From Sinorhizobium americanum (GTDB lineage Bacteria > Pseudomonadota > Alphaproteobacteria > Rhizobiales > Rhizobiaceae), in assembly GCF_001651855.1 (NCBI RefSeq), contig NZ_LNQC01000036.1:37397-101396 (forward strand): a stretch of 64,000 bases of DNA, read 5' to 3'. This document shows positions 26,672 through 37,097 of this stretch, piece after piece. The notes under the pieces are model-generated. The model was given only the letters and a program-made list of their open reading frames with translations. It searched no databases and was not told where the DNA came from. Made by a program: the position numbers and the translations under genes. Position 1 is the stretch's first letter; each line of letters opens with the position of its first letter.

Positions 26672-28096
26672 TCAATCGCCACCGGCCCCCGAGCGGCGCA
26701 GCACAGCCGCGTAGAAGCCATCGAGCCCGCCGGAAAAAGGAGGCTCGAGCGGCAGCATTGCCGGCGTCGTGCGGAACTCGCCAAGAGTGGTGATCGCCGC
26801 CTCGAGCCCGGGCCAGTCGGACGGGGCGATCGGCAGGCGCTCGCAAAGTCCGTCGCCAAGAACGCGTTCGACGACCTCCTCGCCTTCGCGCGGGTCCAGC
26901 GAGCAATTGGAAAAGACCACGAGGCCGCCGGGCTTGACGACGCTCAACGCATGCCGCAGCAGACGCTCCTGCAGCCGGGCCAGCTTTTCCACGTCCTCCG
27001 GCCCTTTCGTCCAGAGCACATCCGGGTGACGCCGGGTGGTGCCGGTAGACGAGCAGGGGGCATCGAGAAGGGCGGCGTCGAAGAGCTCCTCCGGGCGGAA
27101 ATCCGCCATGTCGGTCTCTTTCGTGCGGGCCTCGAGGCCGAGCCGCTGAAGGTTACTCTTGAGCCGCCGCAACCGACTGGATGACTGGTCAAGCGCCGTC
27201 ACCGTCGCACCGGCGAGAATGAGCTGGGCCGTCTTGCCGCCCGGCGCCGCGCAGAGATCGACTACCGTTTTGCCCCAAAGGTCGCCGAAGAGGCGCGCCG
27301 GAATCGAGGCGGCCGCGTCCTGCACCCACCAGGCACCTTCCGCAAAGCCCGGCAAAGACGGGATTGTGCCGGAGAAATCGCCGAGCCGGACCGAGCCGGT
27401 CGGCAGCACCGTGCCGCTGAGACGCACGGCCCACAAAGCCGGGTCGGACTTCACCGTGAGGTCGATCGCCGCGGGAACGAGCTGCGCTTCCGACATGGCT
27501 TCCGCCTGGGGGCGGCCATAATGGGCGACGAGCCGGTCATGGAACCAGGCCGGAATGGCCGGCACGGCCTGCACCTTCGCGACGATCGCCTCCTTCTCGC
27601 GCGACAGCCGCCTCAGCACCGCATTGACGAGACTGGCGAAGCGGCGATTGCGCGGATCCGACTGCGCCTGCTCGACCGCAAGGTCGACGGCGGAATGATC
27701 CGGAATGTCGAGATAGAGGATCTGCGCCGCAGCGACCGTCAGCACATGCTCGAGCGCACGCGCGCCCTCGGGGAGCGGGGTCTGCAGCAGAGAATCGATG
27801 GCGGCGCGGATCCGTGGCAAGTGGCGAAGCGCGGAATTGAGAATGGCGCGCACCAGCGCCCGGTCGGCGTCATTGAGCTCGCGATAGGCCGGATTGCCGT
27901 GCTCCTGGTCGAGCATGCCGTCGAGCGACGTCTTGCGATCGATCACCGCTGCCAGGATCTTGGCGGCCGCCTGGCGGCTCTTCAGCCCCGGCTTGAAAAG
28001 GGCGTCGGCAACGCCCGACCGCTGGCCGGCCTTCTGGGGCGGCTTGCTTCGGCGAGTTCGTTTCGGATGTGAATCGTTTTGTCTGTCTTCGGGCAT
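26672..28096 (-). CDS. rsmB: 16S rRNA m5C967-type methyltransferase (NusB domain + methyltransferase)
   Basis: A 474-residue protein. A NusB-like RNA-binding domain occupies about residues 30-165 (LVRAILNSALRHLPRIRAAID). It is followed by a Rossmann methyltransferase with the SAM site DLCAAPGGKTAQLI. Two catalytic cysteines are visible: DAPCSSTGTTRRHPD (motif IV) and VFSNCSLDPREGEE (motif VI). It methylates cytosine in 16S rRNA. The basic N-terminal tail (HPKRTRRSKPPQK) is common in rhizobial versions. Its start overlaps the htpX stop by one base, so the two are coupled. Confidence 0.95.
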   Translation of the reverse strand: MPEDRQNDSHPKRTRRSKPPQKAGQRSGVADALFKPGLKSRQAAAKILAAVIDRKTSLDGMLDQEHGNPAYRELNDADRALVRAILNSALRHLPRIRAAIDSLLQTPLPEGARALEHVLTVAAAQILYLDIPDHSAVDLAVEQAQSDPRNRRFASLVNAVLRRLSREKEAIVAKVQAVPAIPAWFHDRLVAHYGRPQAEAMSEAQLVPAAIDLTVKSDPALWAVRLSGTVLPTGSVRLGDFSGTIPSLPGFAEGAWWVQDAAASIPARLFGDLWGKTVVDLCAAPGGKTAQLILAGATVTALDQSSSRLRRLKSNLQRLGLEARTKETDMADFRPEELFDAALLDAPCSSTGTTRRHPDVLWTKGPEDVEKLARLQERLLRHALSVVKPGGLVVFSNCSLDPREGEEVVERVLGDGLCERLPIAPSDWPGLEAAITTLGEFRTTPAMLPLEPPFSGGLDGFYAAVLRRSGAGGD

Positions 28097-29055
28097 CAGG
28101 ACCAGGGGCCTTTCGGCGGTTCGGAACCACCGCGACCCCAGCCGGTTCTCGGGACAGAGCGCGATTTGCGCACCGCATTATCAGGGCGAGCCGGCGGCGT
28201 CGAGCCCACCGACATCTCACCTGCCATCCGCTCGAGCGCGGCGACCCGGTTTTCGGTATTCGGATGGGTCGAAAAGAGGTTGTCCATGCGCTCGCCCGAA
28301 AGCGGATTGATGATGAACATGTGCGCCGTCGCCGGATTGCGCTCCGCGTCCTGGTTGTGAATGACATGGGCAGCACCGGCGATTTTCCGAAGTGCCGAGG
28401 CGAGCCAGAGTGGATTACCGCAGATCTCGGCGCCGCGCCGGTCGGCGGAATATTCGCGCGTGCGGCTGATCGCCATCTGCACCAGCATGGCCGCAAGCGG
28501 AGCGACGATCATCGCGATCAGCACGCCGATAAAGCCGAGCGGATTGTTGTTCTCACGGTTGCCGCCGAAGAAGAAGGCGAAATTGCCGAGCATGGAAATC
28601 GCACCGGCGAGCGTCGCCGTCAGCGTCATCGTCAAAGTGTCGCGATACTGGATATGCGCGAGCTCATGCGCCATGACCCCGGCCACCTCCTCATAGGAAA
28701 GCGACTGCAGCAGGCCAGTGGACGCGGCGACCGCCGCATTCTGAGGGTTGCGGCCTGTGGCGAAGGCGTTCGGCTGCGGGCTGTCGATGACGTAGACACG
28801 CGGCATCGGCAGACCGGCATTCTGCGCCAGGTCACGCACGATGCCGTAATATTCCGGCGCACTGCGCTCGTCGACCTCCTGGGCCCGGTACATCCTCAGG
28901 ACCATCCGGTCGGAATTCCAGTAGGAGAAGAAGTTCATGCCCGCAGCCATGACCAGGGCGATCATCATGCCGCCCCGGCCACCAATGACATAGCCGACGG
29001 CCATGAACAGGACGGTCATGAAGGCAAGCAGCATTGCGGTGCGCACAAGATTCAT
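28096..29055 (-). CDS. htpX: Zinc metalloprotease HtpX (M48B)
   Basis: A 319-residue membrane protease. Two N-terminal membrane helices (residues 5-22 and 27-46) are followed by the zinc motif HELAH at residues 130-134, two further hydrophobic segments, and [15 protein letters not shown], which brings the third ligand. It degrades damaged membrane proteins, with FtsH, under envelope stress. It is the first gene of a minus-strand group htpX-rsmB-heparinase-purH. Confidence 0.95.
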   Translation of the reverse strand: MNLVRTAMLLAFMTVLFMAVGYVIGGRGGMMIALVMAAGMNFFSYWNSDRMVLRMYRAQEVDERSAPEYYGIVRDLAQNAGLPMPRVYVIDSPQPNAFATGRNPQNAAVAASTGLLQSLSYEEVAGVMAHELAHIQYRDTLTMTLTATLAGAISMLGNFAFFFGGNRENNNPLGFIGVLIAMIVAPLAAMLVQMAISRTREYSADRRGAEICGNPLWLASALRKIAGAAHVIHNQDAERNPATAHMFIINPLSGERMDNLFSTHPNTENRVAALERMAGEMSVGSTPPARPDNAVRKSRSVPRTGWGRGGSEPPKGPWS

Positions 29056-29125
29056 GGATCAGGCTCCAGGCATATCAGGTCGTTTCCGTTCAACCTCCGG
29101 GCATCCGGCCCCCGAACTCCTCAAA

Positions 29126-29141
29126 CGTTTCACGTGAATCA
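29126..29141. other. parS: parS-like site 2
   Basis: CGTTTCACGTGAATCA matches 14 of 16 consensus parS bases. It is intergenic, 71 bases upstream of the htpX start. Confidence 0.65.
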
Positions 29142-29225
29142 GGGTTCCCGCCTCGACGGAAGCGACTTATATGATGGGGACGAAGCCCCCGTTCTTCAAT
29201 ATCTTAAGGCTGATCCGGCTCGCAC

Positions 29226-29426
29226 ATGCAGAACGACAACGACAATTCACCCGATCGGCCGAAGCGGCCGCTGTCACCGGCGGCCCTCCGCGCGCTCCAG
29301 GAAGCGAAGGAGCGGCGCCGCGCCGAAGAGCAAAGGCACGCGCCCACCGAAATCGGCGGCCGCGGCGGCCTCGATCCGGCCCGTTTCGGCGACTGGGAAA
29401 TCAAGGGCCGGGCGATCGATTTCTGA
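29226..29426 (+). CDS. DUF1674 / SDHAF4 family protein
   Basis: A 66-residue protein whose C-terminus carries the family hallmark GGRGGLDPARFGDWE-KGRAIDF. The N-terminal half is a charged helix (LRALQEAKERRRAEEQRH). The eukaryotic relative SDHAF4 binds the flavoprotein subunit of succinate dehydrogenase and assists complex II assembly, and bacterial members are thought to act likewise. No strong ribosome binding site is visible. Confidence 0.88.
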   Translation: MQNDNDNSPDRPKRPLSPAALRALQEAKERRRAEEQRHAPTEIGGRGGLDPARFGDWEIKGRAIDF

Positions 29427-29527
29427 GTGCCTTGGCTAGGGAATCATTATCGTTTCGCGGGCGAATCGAAAATGCTTTCCCCGGGATGAGCCGGCGGCGC
29501 TGGCCACTCGAGGTTCCGGCGCAACCT

Positions 29528-29633
29528 GCCCCTCACCCTAGCCCTTTCGCCGCAGGCGGGGAGGACCGAAGCGGCGCGGCATACCCCTTCTCCCCGCATG
29601 CGGGGAGAAGGTCGCGGCAGCGGGATGAGGGGC
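29528..29633. repeat. Rhizobial intergenic palindromic (mosaic) repeat
   Basis: Between the SDHAF4-like gene and acsA lies a block opening with GCCCCTCACCCTAGCCC and closing with GGGATGAGGGGC. It contains a perfect 26-base palindrome at 29586-29611 with arms CCTTCTCCCCGCA/TGCGGGGAGAAGG. This composition is typical of the dispersed palindromic intergenic elements (RIME/BIME-like) of rhizobial chromosomes. It may double as terminator between the convergent genes. Confidence 0.7.
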
Positions 29634-29674
29634 TTTGCTCATCGCCTCGCGCCGCCATCACCCCTAGGCTCACC

Positions 29675-31624
<1,950 letters not shown>

Positions 31625-31818
31625 GTTTTCCTCCCTGCGCATTGCTGCTGGATCATGGTGCTTGGGGCCGGGGCCGCCCAGACCGCCAGCATGATCGTTT
31701 TTTGACGTTGGAGCGGGATTGCACCGCTCGCGGCGGCACTCCCACCGCCCGTTCGGACGATTCATAGCAGGTCAAAGCTTGGCCGCAATTAGACAAAAGC
31801 ACATTCGGAAGTGAAGAA

Positions 31819-31847
31819 TTGCAATTTCGAGACAACAACGATATAGA
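31819..31847 (+). promoter_or_regulatory. Sigma-70-type promoter for trcR
   Basis: TTGCAA (31819-31824), a 17-base spacer and TATAGA (31842-31847) give a good housekeeping promoter about 75 bases before trcR. A GANTC site (GACTC) lies at about 31874-31878, shortly downstream. The rest of the 299-base acsA-trcR gap (31625-31923) shows no gene. Confidence 0.55.
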
Positions 31848-31923
31848 ACGCTCAATTCCCGGAAATCAGTGGTAGACTCCACGGCCCGCGACACCGGCGC
31901 GGACGGACGAAAGGACTATATCC

Positions 31924-32625
31924 ATGGCTCAGCAACTGCTTATGCCCAAGGCAACGGCCGTCTGGCTCGTTGATAACACCGCGCTGTCGTTCGACCAGAT
32001 CGCGCAGTTCTGCAAACTGCACCCGCTCGAAGTCAAAGCGATTGCCGACGGTGAATCGGCGCAGGGCATCAAGGGCCTCGATCCGATTGCCACCGGTCAG
32101 CTTTCGCGCGACGAGATCGCCCGCGGCGAGGGAAATCCGAACCATAAGCTCAAGCTTTCCGAACCGAAGGTCCGCGTTCCGGATTCGAAGCGCAAGGGCC
32201 CGCGCTATACGCCGGTCTCCAAGCGCCAGGATCGTCCGAACGCCATTCTCTGGCTGGTCCGCAACCATCCGGAGCTGAAGGACGCGCAGATCTCGCGCCT
32301 CGTCGGCACGACCAAGTCGACGATCGAACAGATTCGCGAACGCACCCATTGGAACTCGGCCAACCTGACGCCGATGGATCCGGTCACCCTCGGCCTCTGC
32401 TCGCAGATCGATCTCGACCTCGAGGTCGAACGCGCCGCCAAGGGCCGCCCGCTGCCGACGGCAGCCGAATTGGGCGCGACGCTCGAAGCGGCACGGGAAA
32501 CCGAGAAACTCGACTACGGCTACGAACGCGAGGAAGAGAAGGAAATCGATGCCGACGCCGTCTTCGCCAAACTGAAGTCGCTGAAGTCGGACCGCAAGGA
32601 CGAAGACGAGGACGACAACTACTGA
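31924..32625 (+). CDS. trcR: Cell-cycle transcriptional regulator TrcR (DUF1013)
   Basis: A 233-residue protein that matches the alphaproteobacterial DUF1013 family, now named TrcR. It begins MAQQLLMPKATAVWLVDNTALSFDQIA, with a helix-turn-helix-like N-terminal region. A second HTH-like segment IRTLVG-type is seen as DAQISRLVGTTKSTIEQI near residues 120-137. The C-terminal tail is very acidic and charged (KSLKSDRKDEDEDD). Members associate with cell-cycle gene promoters in Caulobacter; the role here is inferred. It is a single-gene unit with its own promoter and terminator. Confidence 0.88.
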   Translation: MAQQLLMPKATAVWLVDNTALSFDQIAQFCKLHPLEVKAIADGESAQGIKGLDPIATGQLSRDEIARGEGNPNHKLKLSEPKVRVPDSKRKGPRYTPVSKRQDRPNAILWLVRNHPELKDAQISRLVGTTKSTIEQIRERTHWNSANLTPMDPVTLGLCSQIDLDLEVERAAKGRPLPTAAELGATLEAARETEKLDYGYEREEEKEIDADAVFAKLKSLKSDRKDEDEDDNY

Positions 32626-32653
32626 TCGCCTCGTCGCCGGTGATGAGATGCAG

Positions 32654-32683
32654 AACCCGGGTCGCAGGATCCGGGTTTTTTAT
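32654..32683 (+). terminator. Terminator of trcR
   Basis: AACCCGG (32654-32660) pairs with CCGGGTT (32671-32677), followed by TTTTATT: a rho-independent terminator 28 bases after the stop. Confidence 0.8.
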
Positions 32684-32719
32684 TGGCTTAATTGCAAGCG
32701 TAAGCGCGTAATTTGCTCC

Positions 32720-33106
32720 TTAATAAGCCGAGCCCGACGGATCATCGAGGTTGTGGCGTTCGGTGCCCTTGAGCGGCGGATTGAAGATGCTGACGAGGAT
32801 CAGGTCCTTGTCGCTACCGCCACGCAGATAATGCCTGTCATGCTTGTCGAGCACATAGATGTCACCCTGGCGGATGGGAAAGACATTGCCTTCCATGTCC
32901 TCGACCTCACCCTCTCCGGCGATGCAGTAGCAGGCTTCGAGATGGTTGCGGTATTGGAGCAGCGATACGGTTTTCGCCCGCACCACCGTGTGGCAGACGG
33001 CAAATCCCATCCCATCCCTTTCCGTCAGCAGACGGTGGCTGGTCCCGCTTCCCCACTCGACGAAGTGGTCGGTGGTTTCGACATCTTGCAGGCTGCGCAC
33101 GAACAT
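32720..33106 (-). CDS. ectC: Ectoine synthase (orphan EctC-like cupin)
   Basis: A 128-residue single-domain cupin that closely follows ectoine synthase: [18 protein letters not shown] at the start, [40 protein letters not shown] and a C-terminal [11 protein letters not shown]. EctC closes N-gamma-acetyl-diaminobutyrate to ectoine. Neither ectA nor ectB is nearby, so this is a solitary ectC, a pattern known in some bacteria that lack ectoine synthesis. The start at 33106 has GGAGAACAGC in front; an ATG four codons upstream is the alternative. It is divergent from a LysR gene that may control it. Confidence 0.85.
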   Translation of the reverse strand: MFVRSLQDVETTDHFVEWGSGTSHRLLTERDGMGFAVCHTVVRAKTVSLLQYRNHLEACYCIAGEGEVEDMEGNVFPIRQGDIYVLDKHDRHYLRGGSDKDLILVSIFNPPLKGTERHNLDDPSGSAY

Positions 33107-33180
33107 GCTGTTCTCCAATGTGTAAGAGCGTTTGACAAATTGGGGAGAACCGGCTCTCGTCGGTCACCTTGAAGTCCTTT

Positions 33181-33210
33181 ATTCCCGGGAATGCCGGTTC
33201 GTACAAACGA
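33181..33210. promoter_or_regulatory. Candidate operator between ectC and lysR
   Basis: A perfect 12-base palindrome ATTCCCGGGAAT (33181-33192) and a second inverted repeat TCGT-acaa-ACGA (33199-33210) lie in the 139-base divergent spacer. LysR proteins usually bind such paired sites to control both flanking genes. Confidence 0.4.
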
Positions 33211-33245
33211 CGATTCCTCATCGGATAGTTGAGGAGAATTTACAT

Positions 33246-34121
33246 ATGCTGCCTCCCCTCGGCGCACTTCGCGTCTTCGAAGCCGCCGCCCGACTTGCGA
33301 GCTTCTCGCGGGCCGCCGACGAGTTGCATGTCACCCATGCCGCCGTGAGCCATCAGATGCGGCAGTTGGAGGACTGGTTCGGCCGCCCGCTGTTCCTGCG
33401 TGAAAAGCGTGGCGTCAGTCTCGCGCCCGACGCCGAAAGGCTCGCGGAAGCCCTGTCGGCCAGCTTCGAACGAATTGCCGCGGAAGCGGAAGCCTTGAAA
33501 CTCAGGACGAAGTCGGAAATCACCGTCGCCTGCATTCCATCGATCGCGACGCGCTGGCTAATCCCGGCACTCGGCGATTTCCTGGCCGCCCATCCCGACA
33601 TCACCGTCAAGGTGATCTATGCCACGGCCGCGCAACGCCTGCGCGAAACCGGCTGCGATGTGCTGATTACGCTCGGCGCCGACAAGTCGGATGGAGTCCT
33701 CTGTGAACGACTCTTTTCCCGCGTCAACAGGCCCCTCGCCAGTCCGCGCTACTTGGAGCGGAAGGATGGCCTCAACAACGCCGAAGCCATTGCCGGCGCC
33801 GACCTTCTACACGACGAGACGACGCGCCATTGGCAAGACTGGTTCGCCAAGGCCGGTTTGCAGTTGGCCGCCCCGAGAGGTCCGGTGTTCCAGGACTTCA
33901 ATCTGCTCGCGACGGCGGCGATCGCCGGGCACGGCGTGGCGCTCTGTCCGGTGGAGGTGTGCCGACGGGAGATCGCCAACGGCGACCTTGTTGTGCTTTC
34001 GGAAATATCCGTTCTCGAAGGGGAGGGCTATTTTCTCATCAGCAAAGCGTCCCGGCAGAAAGCGGTGTCCGCCTTCTGTGCGTGGTTCAAGGACGTCGTC
34101 GACCCGAGGTCGGGGTTCTAG
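33246..34121 (+). CDS. LysR family transcriptional regulator (GcvA-like)
   Basis: A 291-residue regulator. The N-terminal winged HTH is PPLGALRVFEAAARLASFSRAADELHVTHAAVSHQMRQLE in sequence order (residues 3-42), with DWFGRPLFLREKRG after it. The remainder is the periplasmic-binding-like effector domain (TIACIPS-type core, here ITVACIPSIATRWLIPALGDF). The start at 33246 is supported by GAGGAGAATTTACAT. The PPLGALRVFEA start is typical of the GcvA/AmpR subgroup. It is divergent from the orphan ectC, whose expression it may govern. Confidence 0.92.
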   Translation: MLPPLGALRVFEAAARLASFSRAADELHVTHAAVSHQMRQLEDWFGRPLFLREKRGVSLAPDAERLAEALSASFERIAAEAEALKLRTKSEITVACIPSIATRWLIPALGDFLAAHPDITVKVIYATAAQRLRETGCDVLITLGADKSDGVLCERLFSRVNRPLASPRYLERKDGLNNAEAIAGADLLHDETTRHWQDWFAKAGLQLAAPRGPVFQDFNLLATAAIAGHGVALCPVEVCRREIANGDLVVLSEISVLEGEGYFLISKASRQKAVSAFCAWFKDVVDPRSGF

Positions 34122-34170
34122 AGGGGTCCTCGCATGCTGACCCTCTCCCCGCGAAATCGTCCGGATTGCG

Positions 34171-36078
34171 CTAAATCCCGATCCCTTTGGCATGCAGCGC
34201 TTCAGCGATCTCGTCGAGGATCGCCGGATCGTCGATCGTCGCCGGCATCTTCCAGGGCTGCCGGTCGGCGATCTTCTGGATCGTCGCGCGCAGGATCTTG
34301 CCGGACCGGGTCTTTGGTAGCCGTTTGACGCAGATCGCAGTTCGAAAGGCGGCGACCGGGCCGATGCGCTCGCGGACGAGGGCGATCACCTCCTTCTCGA
34401 TCTCCGCTGTTTCACGGGAAACATTCGCGTTGATCACCAGGAAGCCGGCCGGAACCTGCCCCTTCATCGGATCGGCGATGCCGATCACCGCACATTCGGC
34501 AACATCGGGATGGCTGGCGCAGACCTCCTCCATGGCACCTGTCGAAAGCCGGTGACCGGCGACATTGATGATGTCGTCAGTGCGCGCCATGATGAAGACA
34601 TAGCCCTCCTCGTCGATATAGCCGGCGTCGGCCGTCTTGTAGTAGCCGGGATATTCGGCGAGATAGGCCGCCCGAAAGCGGTCGTCGGCCTTCCAGAGCG
34701 TCGGCAGGCACCCGGGCGGGAGCGGCAGCTTGACGACCACATTGCCGAGCGTGCCGGCCCCGACCGGATGGCCGGCATCATCAAGGACCTGCACGTCATA
34801 GCCGGGGAGGGGCACGGCGGGCGATCCGTATTTCACCGGCAGCAGGCCGAGGCCGAGCGGATTGCCGGCGACCGGCCAGCCGGTCTCCGTCTGCCACCAG
34901 TGGTCTATGACAGGCACGCCGAGCGCCCGCTCGGCCCAGCGGATCGTGTCCGGATCGGCGCGTTCGCCGGCGAGATAGAGCGCCCGGAAACGCGACAGGT
35001 CATAGCGCGCCACATGGGAGGCTTCCGGATCCTCCTTGCGGATCGCTCTGAGCGCCGTCGGGGCCGTGAACATGACCGTGACGCCGTGCTCGGCGATGAT
35101 CCGCCAATAGGTGCCCGGATCGGGCGTGCCGACCGGCTTGCCTTCGAAGAGCACCGAAGTGCTGCCGTTGAGGAGCGGCCCGTACACGATATAGGAGTGG
35201 CCGACCACCCAGCCGATATCGGATGCCGCCCAGAACACCTCGCCGGGCTGGACGCCGAAGAAGTTCTCCATCGACCATTTGAGCGCGACCATGTGGCCGC
35301 CATTATCGCGCAAGACGCCCTTCGGCTGGCCGGTGGTTCCGGACGTGTAGAGGACGTAAAGCGGATCGGTGGAGGCGACCGCCGCACAGGGCGTCTCCTC
35401 GCCGGCCTGCTTTGCCGCGGCAAGGGCGGCGGCGAAATCGATGTCGCGGCCGGGTACCATATCGGCGGAAAGCATGTCGCGCTGAAAGATCAGACAATGG
35501 CCGGGCTTGTTGTTGGCGATCTCGATCGCCTGATCGAGCAGCGGCTTGTAGGCGACGGTGCGGCCGGGCTCCAGTCCGCAGCTTGCCGAAACGACGAGCT
35601 TGGGCCGGCAATCGTCGATCCGCACGGCAAGCTCGTTGGCAGCGAAACCGCCGAAGACGACCGAGTGCACGGCGCCGATCCTCGCCGCCGCCAGCATGGC
35701 GATCGCGGCCTCCGGGATCATCGGCATATAGATGATGATCCGGTCGCCCTTGCCGATGCCCAGCTTGCCATAGACCGCGGCCATCGCCTTCACGTCGGCG
35801 AGCAGCGCCGCATAGGAAATCTTCTCGATCCGCCCCGTGACAGGACTGTCATAGATGAAGGCCGTCTGTTCGGCACGACCGGCCTTCACGTGGCGGTCGA
35901 GACAGTTGTAGCAGGTGTTGGTTACGCCATCCGGAAACCAATGACCGTAAGTTCCGAGTTCGGCGTCGAAGATGCGGCGGGGCCTTTCGAACCAGTCGAT
36001 TGCCTCTGCGGCCTCGGACCAGAACCCACTCGGATCGGCTTTCCATGCGGCATACACGTCGGAATAGCGGCTTGCCAT
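34171..36078 (-). CDS. prpE: Propionate-CoA ligase
   Basis: A 635-residue AMP-forming acyl-CoA synthetase of the PrpE type. The N-terminal SRYSDVYAAWKADPSGFW matches propionyl-CoA synthetases, LYTSGTTGQPKGVLRDNGGH is the adenylation motif, HWWQTETGWPVAGNPLG is A5, and [14 protein letters not shown] near the C-terminus holds the catalytic lysine. It makes propionyl-CoA from propionate and probably works on acetate too. GGAGGAGACCGGAA precedes the ATG. A parS-like site lies inside the gene at 34408-34423. Confidence 0.92.
   Translation of the reverse strand: MASRYSDVYAAWKADPSGFWSEAAEAIDWFERPRRIFDAELGTYGHWFPDGVTNTCYNCLDRHVKAGRAEQTAFIYDSPVTGRIEKISYAALLADVKAMAAVYGKLGIGKGDRIIIYMPMIPEAAIAMLAAARIGAVHSVVFGGFAANELAVRIDDCRPKLVVSASCGLEPGRTVAYKPLLDQAIEIANNKPGHCLIFQRDMLSADMVPGRDIDFAAALAAAKQAGEETPCAAVASTDPLYVLYTSGTTGQPKGVLRDNGGHMVALKWSMENFFGVQPGEVFWAASDIGWVVGHSYIVYGPLLNGSTSVLFEGKPVGTPDPGTYWRIIAEHGVTVMFTAPTALRAIRKEDPEASHVARYDLSRFRALYLAGERADPDTIRWAERALGVPVIDHWWQTETGWPVAGNPLGLGLLPVKYGSPAVPLPGYDVQVLDDAGHPVGAGTLGNVVVKLPLPPGCLPTLWKADDRFRAAYLAEYPGYYKTADAGYIDEEGYVFIMARTDDIINVAGHRLSTGAMEEVCASHPDVAECAVIGIADPMKGQVPAGFLVINANVSRETAEIEKEVIALVRERIGPVAAFRTAICVKRLPKTRSGKILRATIQKIADRQPWKMPATIDDPAILDEIAEALHAKGIGI
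34408..34423. other. parS: parS-like site 3, within prpE
   Basis: TGTTTCACGGGAAACA matches 15 of 16 consensus bases; the one change is in the centre (T to G). It lies in the prpE coding region, where the minus strand encodes NVSRETAE. Confidence 0.55.
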
Positions 36079-36223
36079 TTCCGGTCTCCTCCACTGACCT
36101 TCCGGACGGACTGGCCCGGCTCCTCAGTCGAAAGGATAGGCCTGTGGAGGGAAAGATGAAGCCCGACGAAAGAGTAATGGAGCGGAACCGCGGGTTCCAG
36201 GCTTCATCTCAAGATCCAAGAAA

Positions 36224-36883
36224 TCAGCGCGCGCCGAAAATCGCCGATCCGACCCGCACGCTGGTGGCGCCGAAGCTGACGGCCGTTTCAAAATCGCCGG
36301 ACATGCCCATGGACAGCCGGGTCAGACCGCACTTGTCGGCCAGCTTGGCAAGCAAGGCGAAATGCGGACCCGGATTTTCGTCGGCCGGCGGAATGCACAT
36401 CAGCCCTTCTACCTCGAGGCCGAGTTGCGAACGGCAGAAATCGACGAAGGCAACCGTGTCCTCCGGCGCTATTCCGGCCTTCTGCGGTTCGAGCCCGGTA
36501 TTGACCTGCACATAAAGCCGGGGTCGGCGGCCCTGTCGCTCCATCTCCGCAGCGACGGCGCGGGCGATCTTCTCGCGGTCGATCGTCTCGATCACGTCGA
36601 AGAGGGCGACGGCGTCGGCCGCCTTGTTGGATTGCAGCGGACCGATCAGGTGCAATTCGGTGTCGGGCGTCTCGGCCTTCAGCTCCGGCCATTTGCCTTG
36701 TGCTTCCTGGACGCGGTTCTCGCCGAACACCCGCTGCCCGGCGGCAATCACCGGCCGGATAATGTCCGCATCGAAAGTCTTCGAGACGGCGACGAGCATG
36801 ACGACGCCTTCAGCCCGTTTCGCCGCCTTTTCGCTCACGCGAATCCGGCTCAGGACATCGTCCAGTCGTTCCTCTACGTCCAT
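36224..36883 (-). CDS. YggS family pyridoxal phosphate homeostasis protein
   Basis: A 219-residue PLP-binding protein of the YggS/PROSC family. The PLP lysine is in VMLVAVSKTFDADII (about residue 34). FGENRVQEAQGKW, LHLIGPLQSNKAADAV and YVQVNTGLEPQKAGI follow, and LSMGMSGDFETAVSFGATSVRVGSAIFG closes the barrel. It buffers free PLP and affects amino-acid pools, and has no known catalytic reaction. The ATG at 36883 is chosen because AAGGAGCACAAGC precedes it; an in-frame ATG at 36901 lacks a ribosome site. Confidence 0.93.
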   Translation of the reverse strand: MDVEERLDDVLSRIRVSEKAAKRAEGVVMLVAVSKTFDADIIRPVIAAGQRVFGENRVQEAQGKWPELKAETPDTELHLIGPLQSNKAADAVALFDVIETIDREKIARAVAAEMERQGRRPRLYVQVNTGLEPQKAGIAPEDTVAFVDFCRSQLGLEVEGLMCIPPADENPGPHFALLAKLADKCGLTRLSMGMSGDFETAVSFGATSVRVGSAIFGAR

Positions 36884-37097
36884 GCTTGTGCTCCTTGCCA
36901 TTCGAGGCCCGCCAGCCGGATTATTGAAACTTGCCGTGCTTGCCAAGCCCGGCCAAGCCGAGGGCGGCCAATTCCGCCAAAGTACGGCGCGCAGGGCCTT
37001 CAAAACTTGACGGTCAGGCGGTTTCATGATGAAGGTCAGGCCAACTATCACGAGGGCGCTTTGAGCCCCGCAGATTTTCCGGAACATCGACAGAGAC

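Noticed and set aside
35883..35898. CCTTCACGTGGCGGTC in prpE as a parS site
   Set aside because: It keeps only the central CACGTG, which is frequent by chance in GC-rich DNA.
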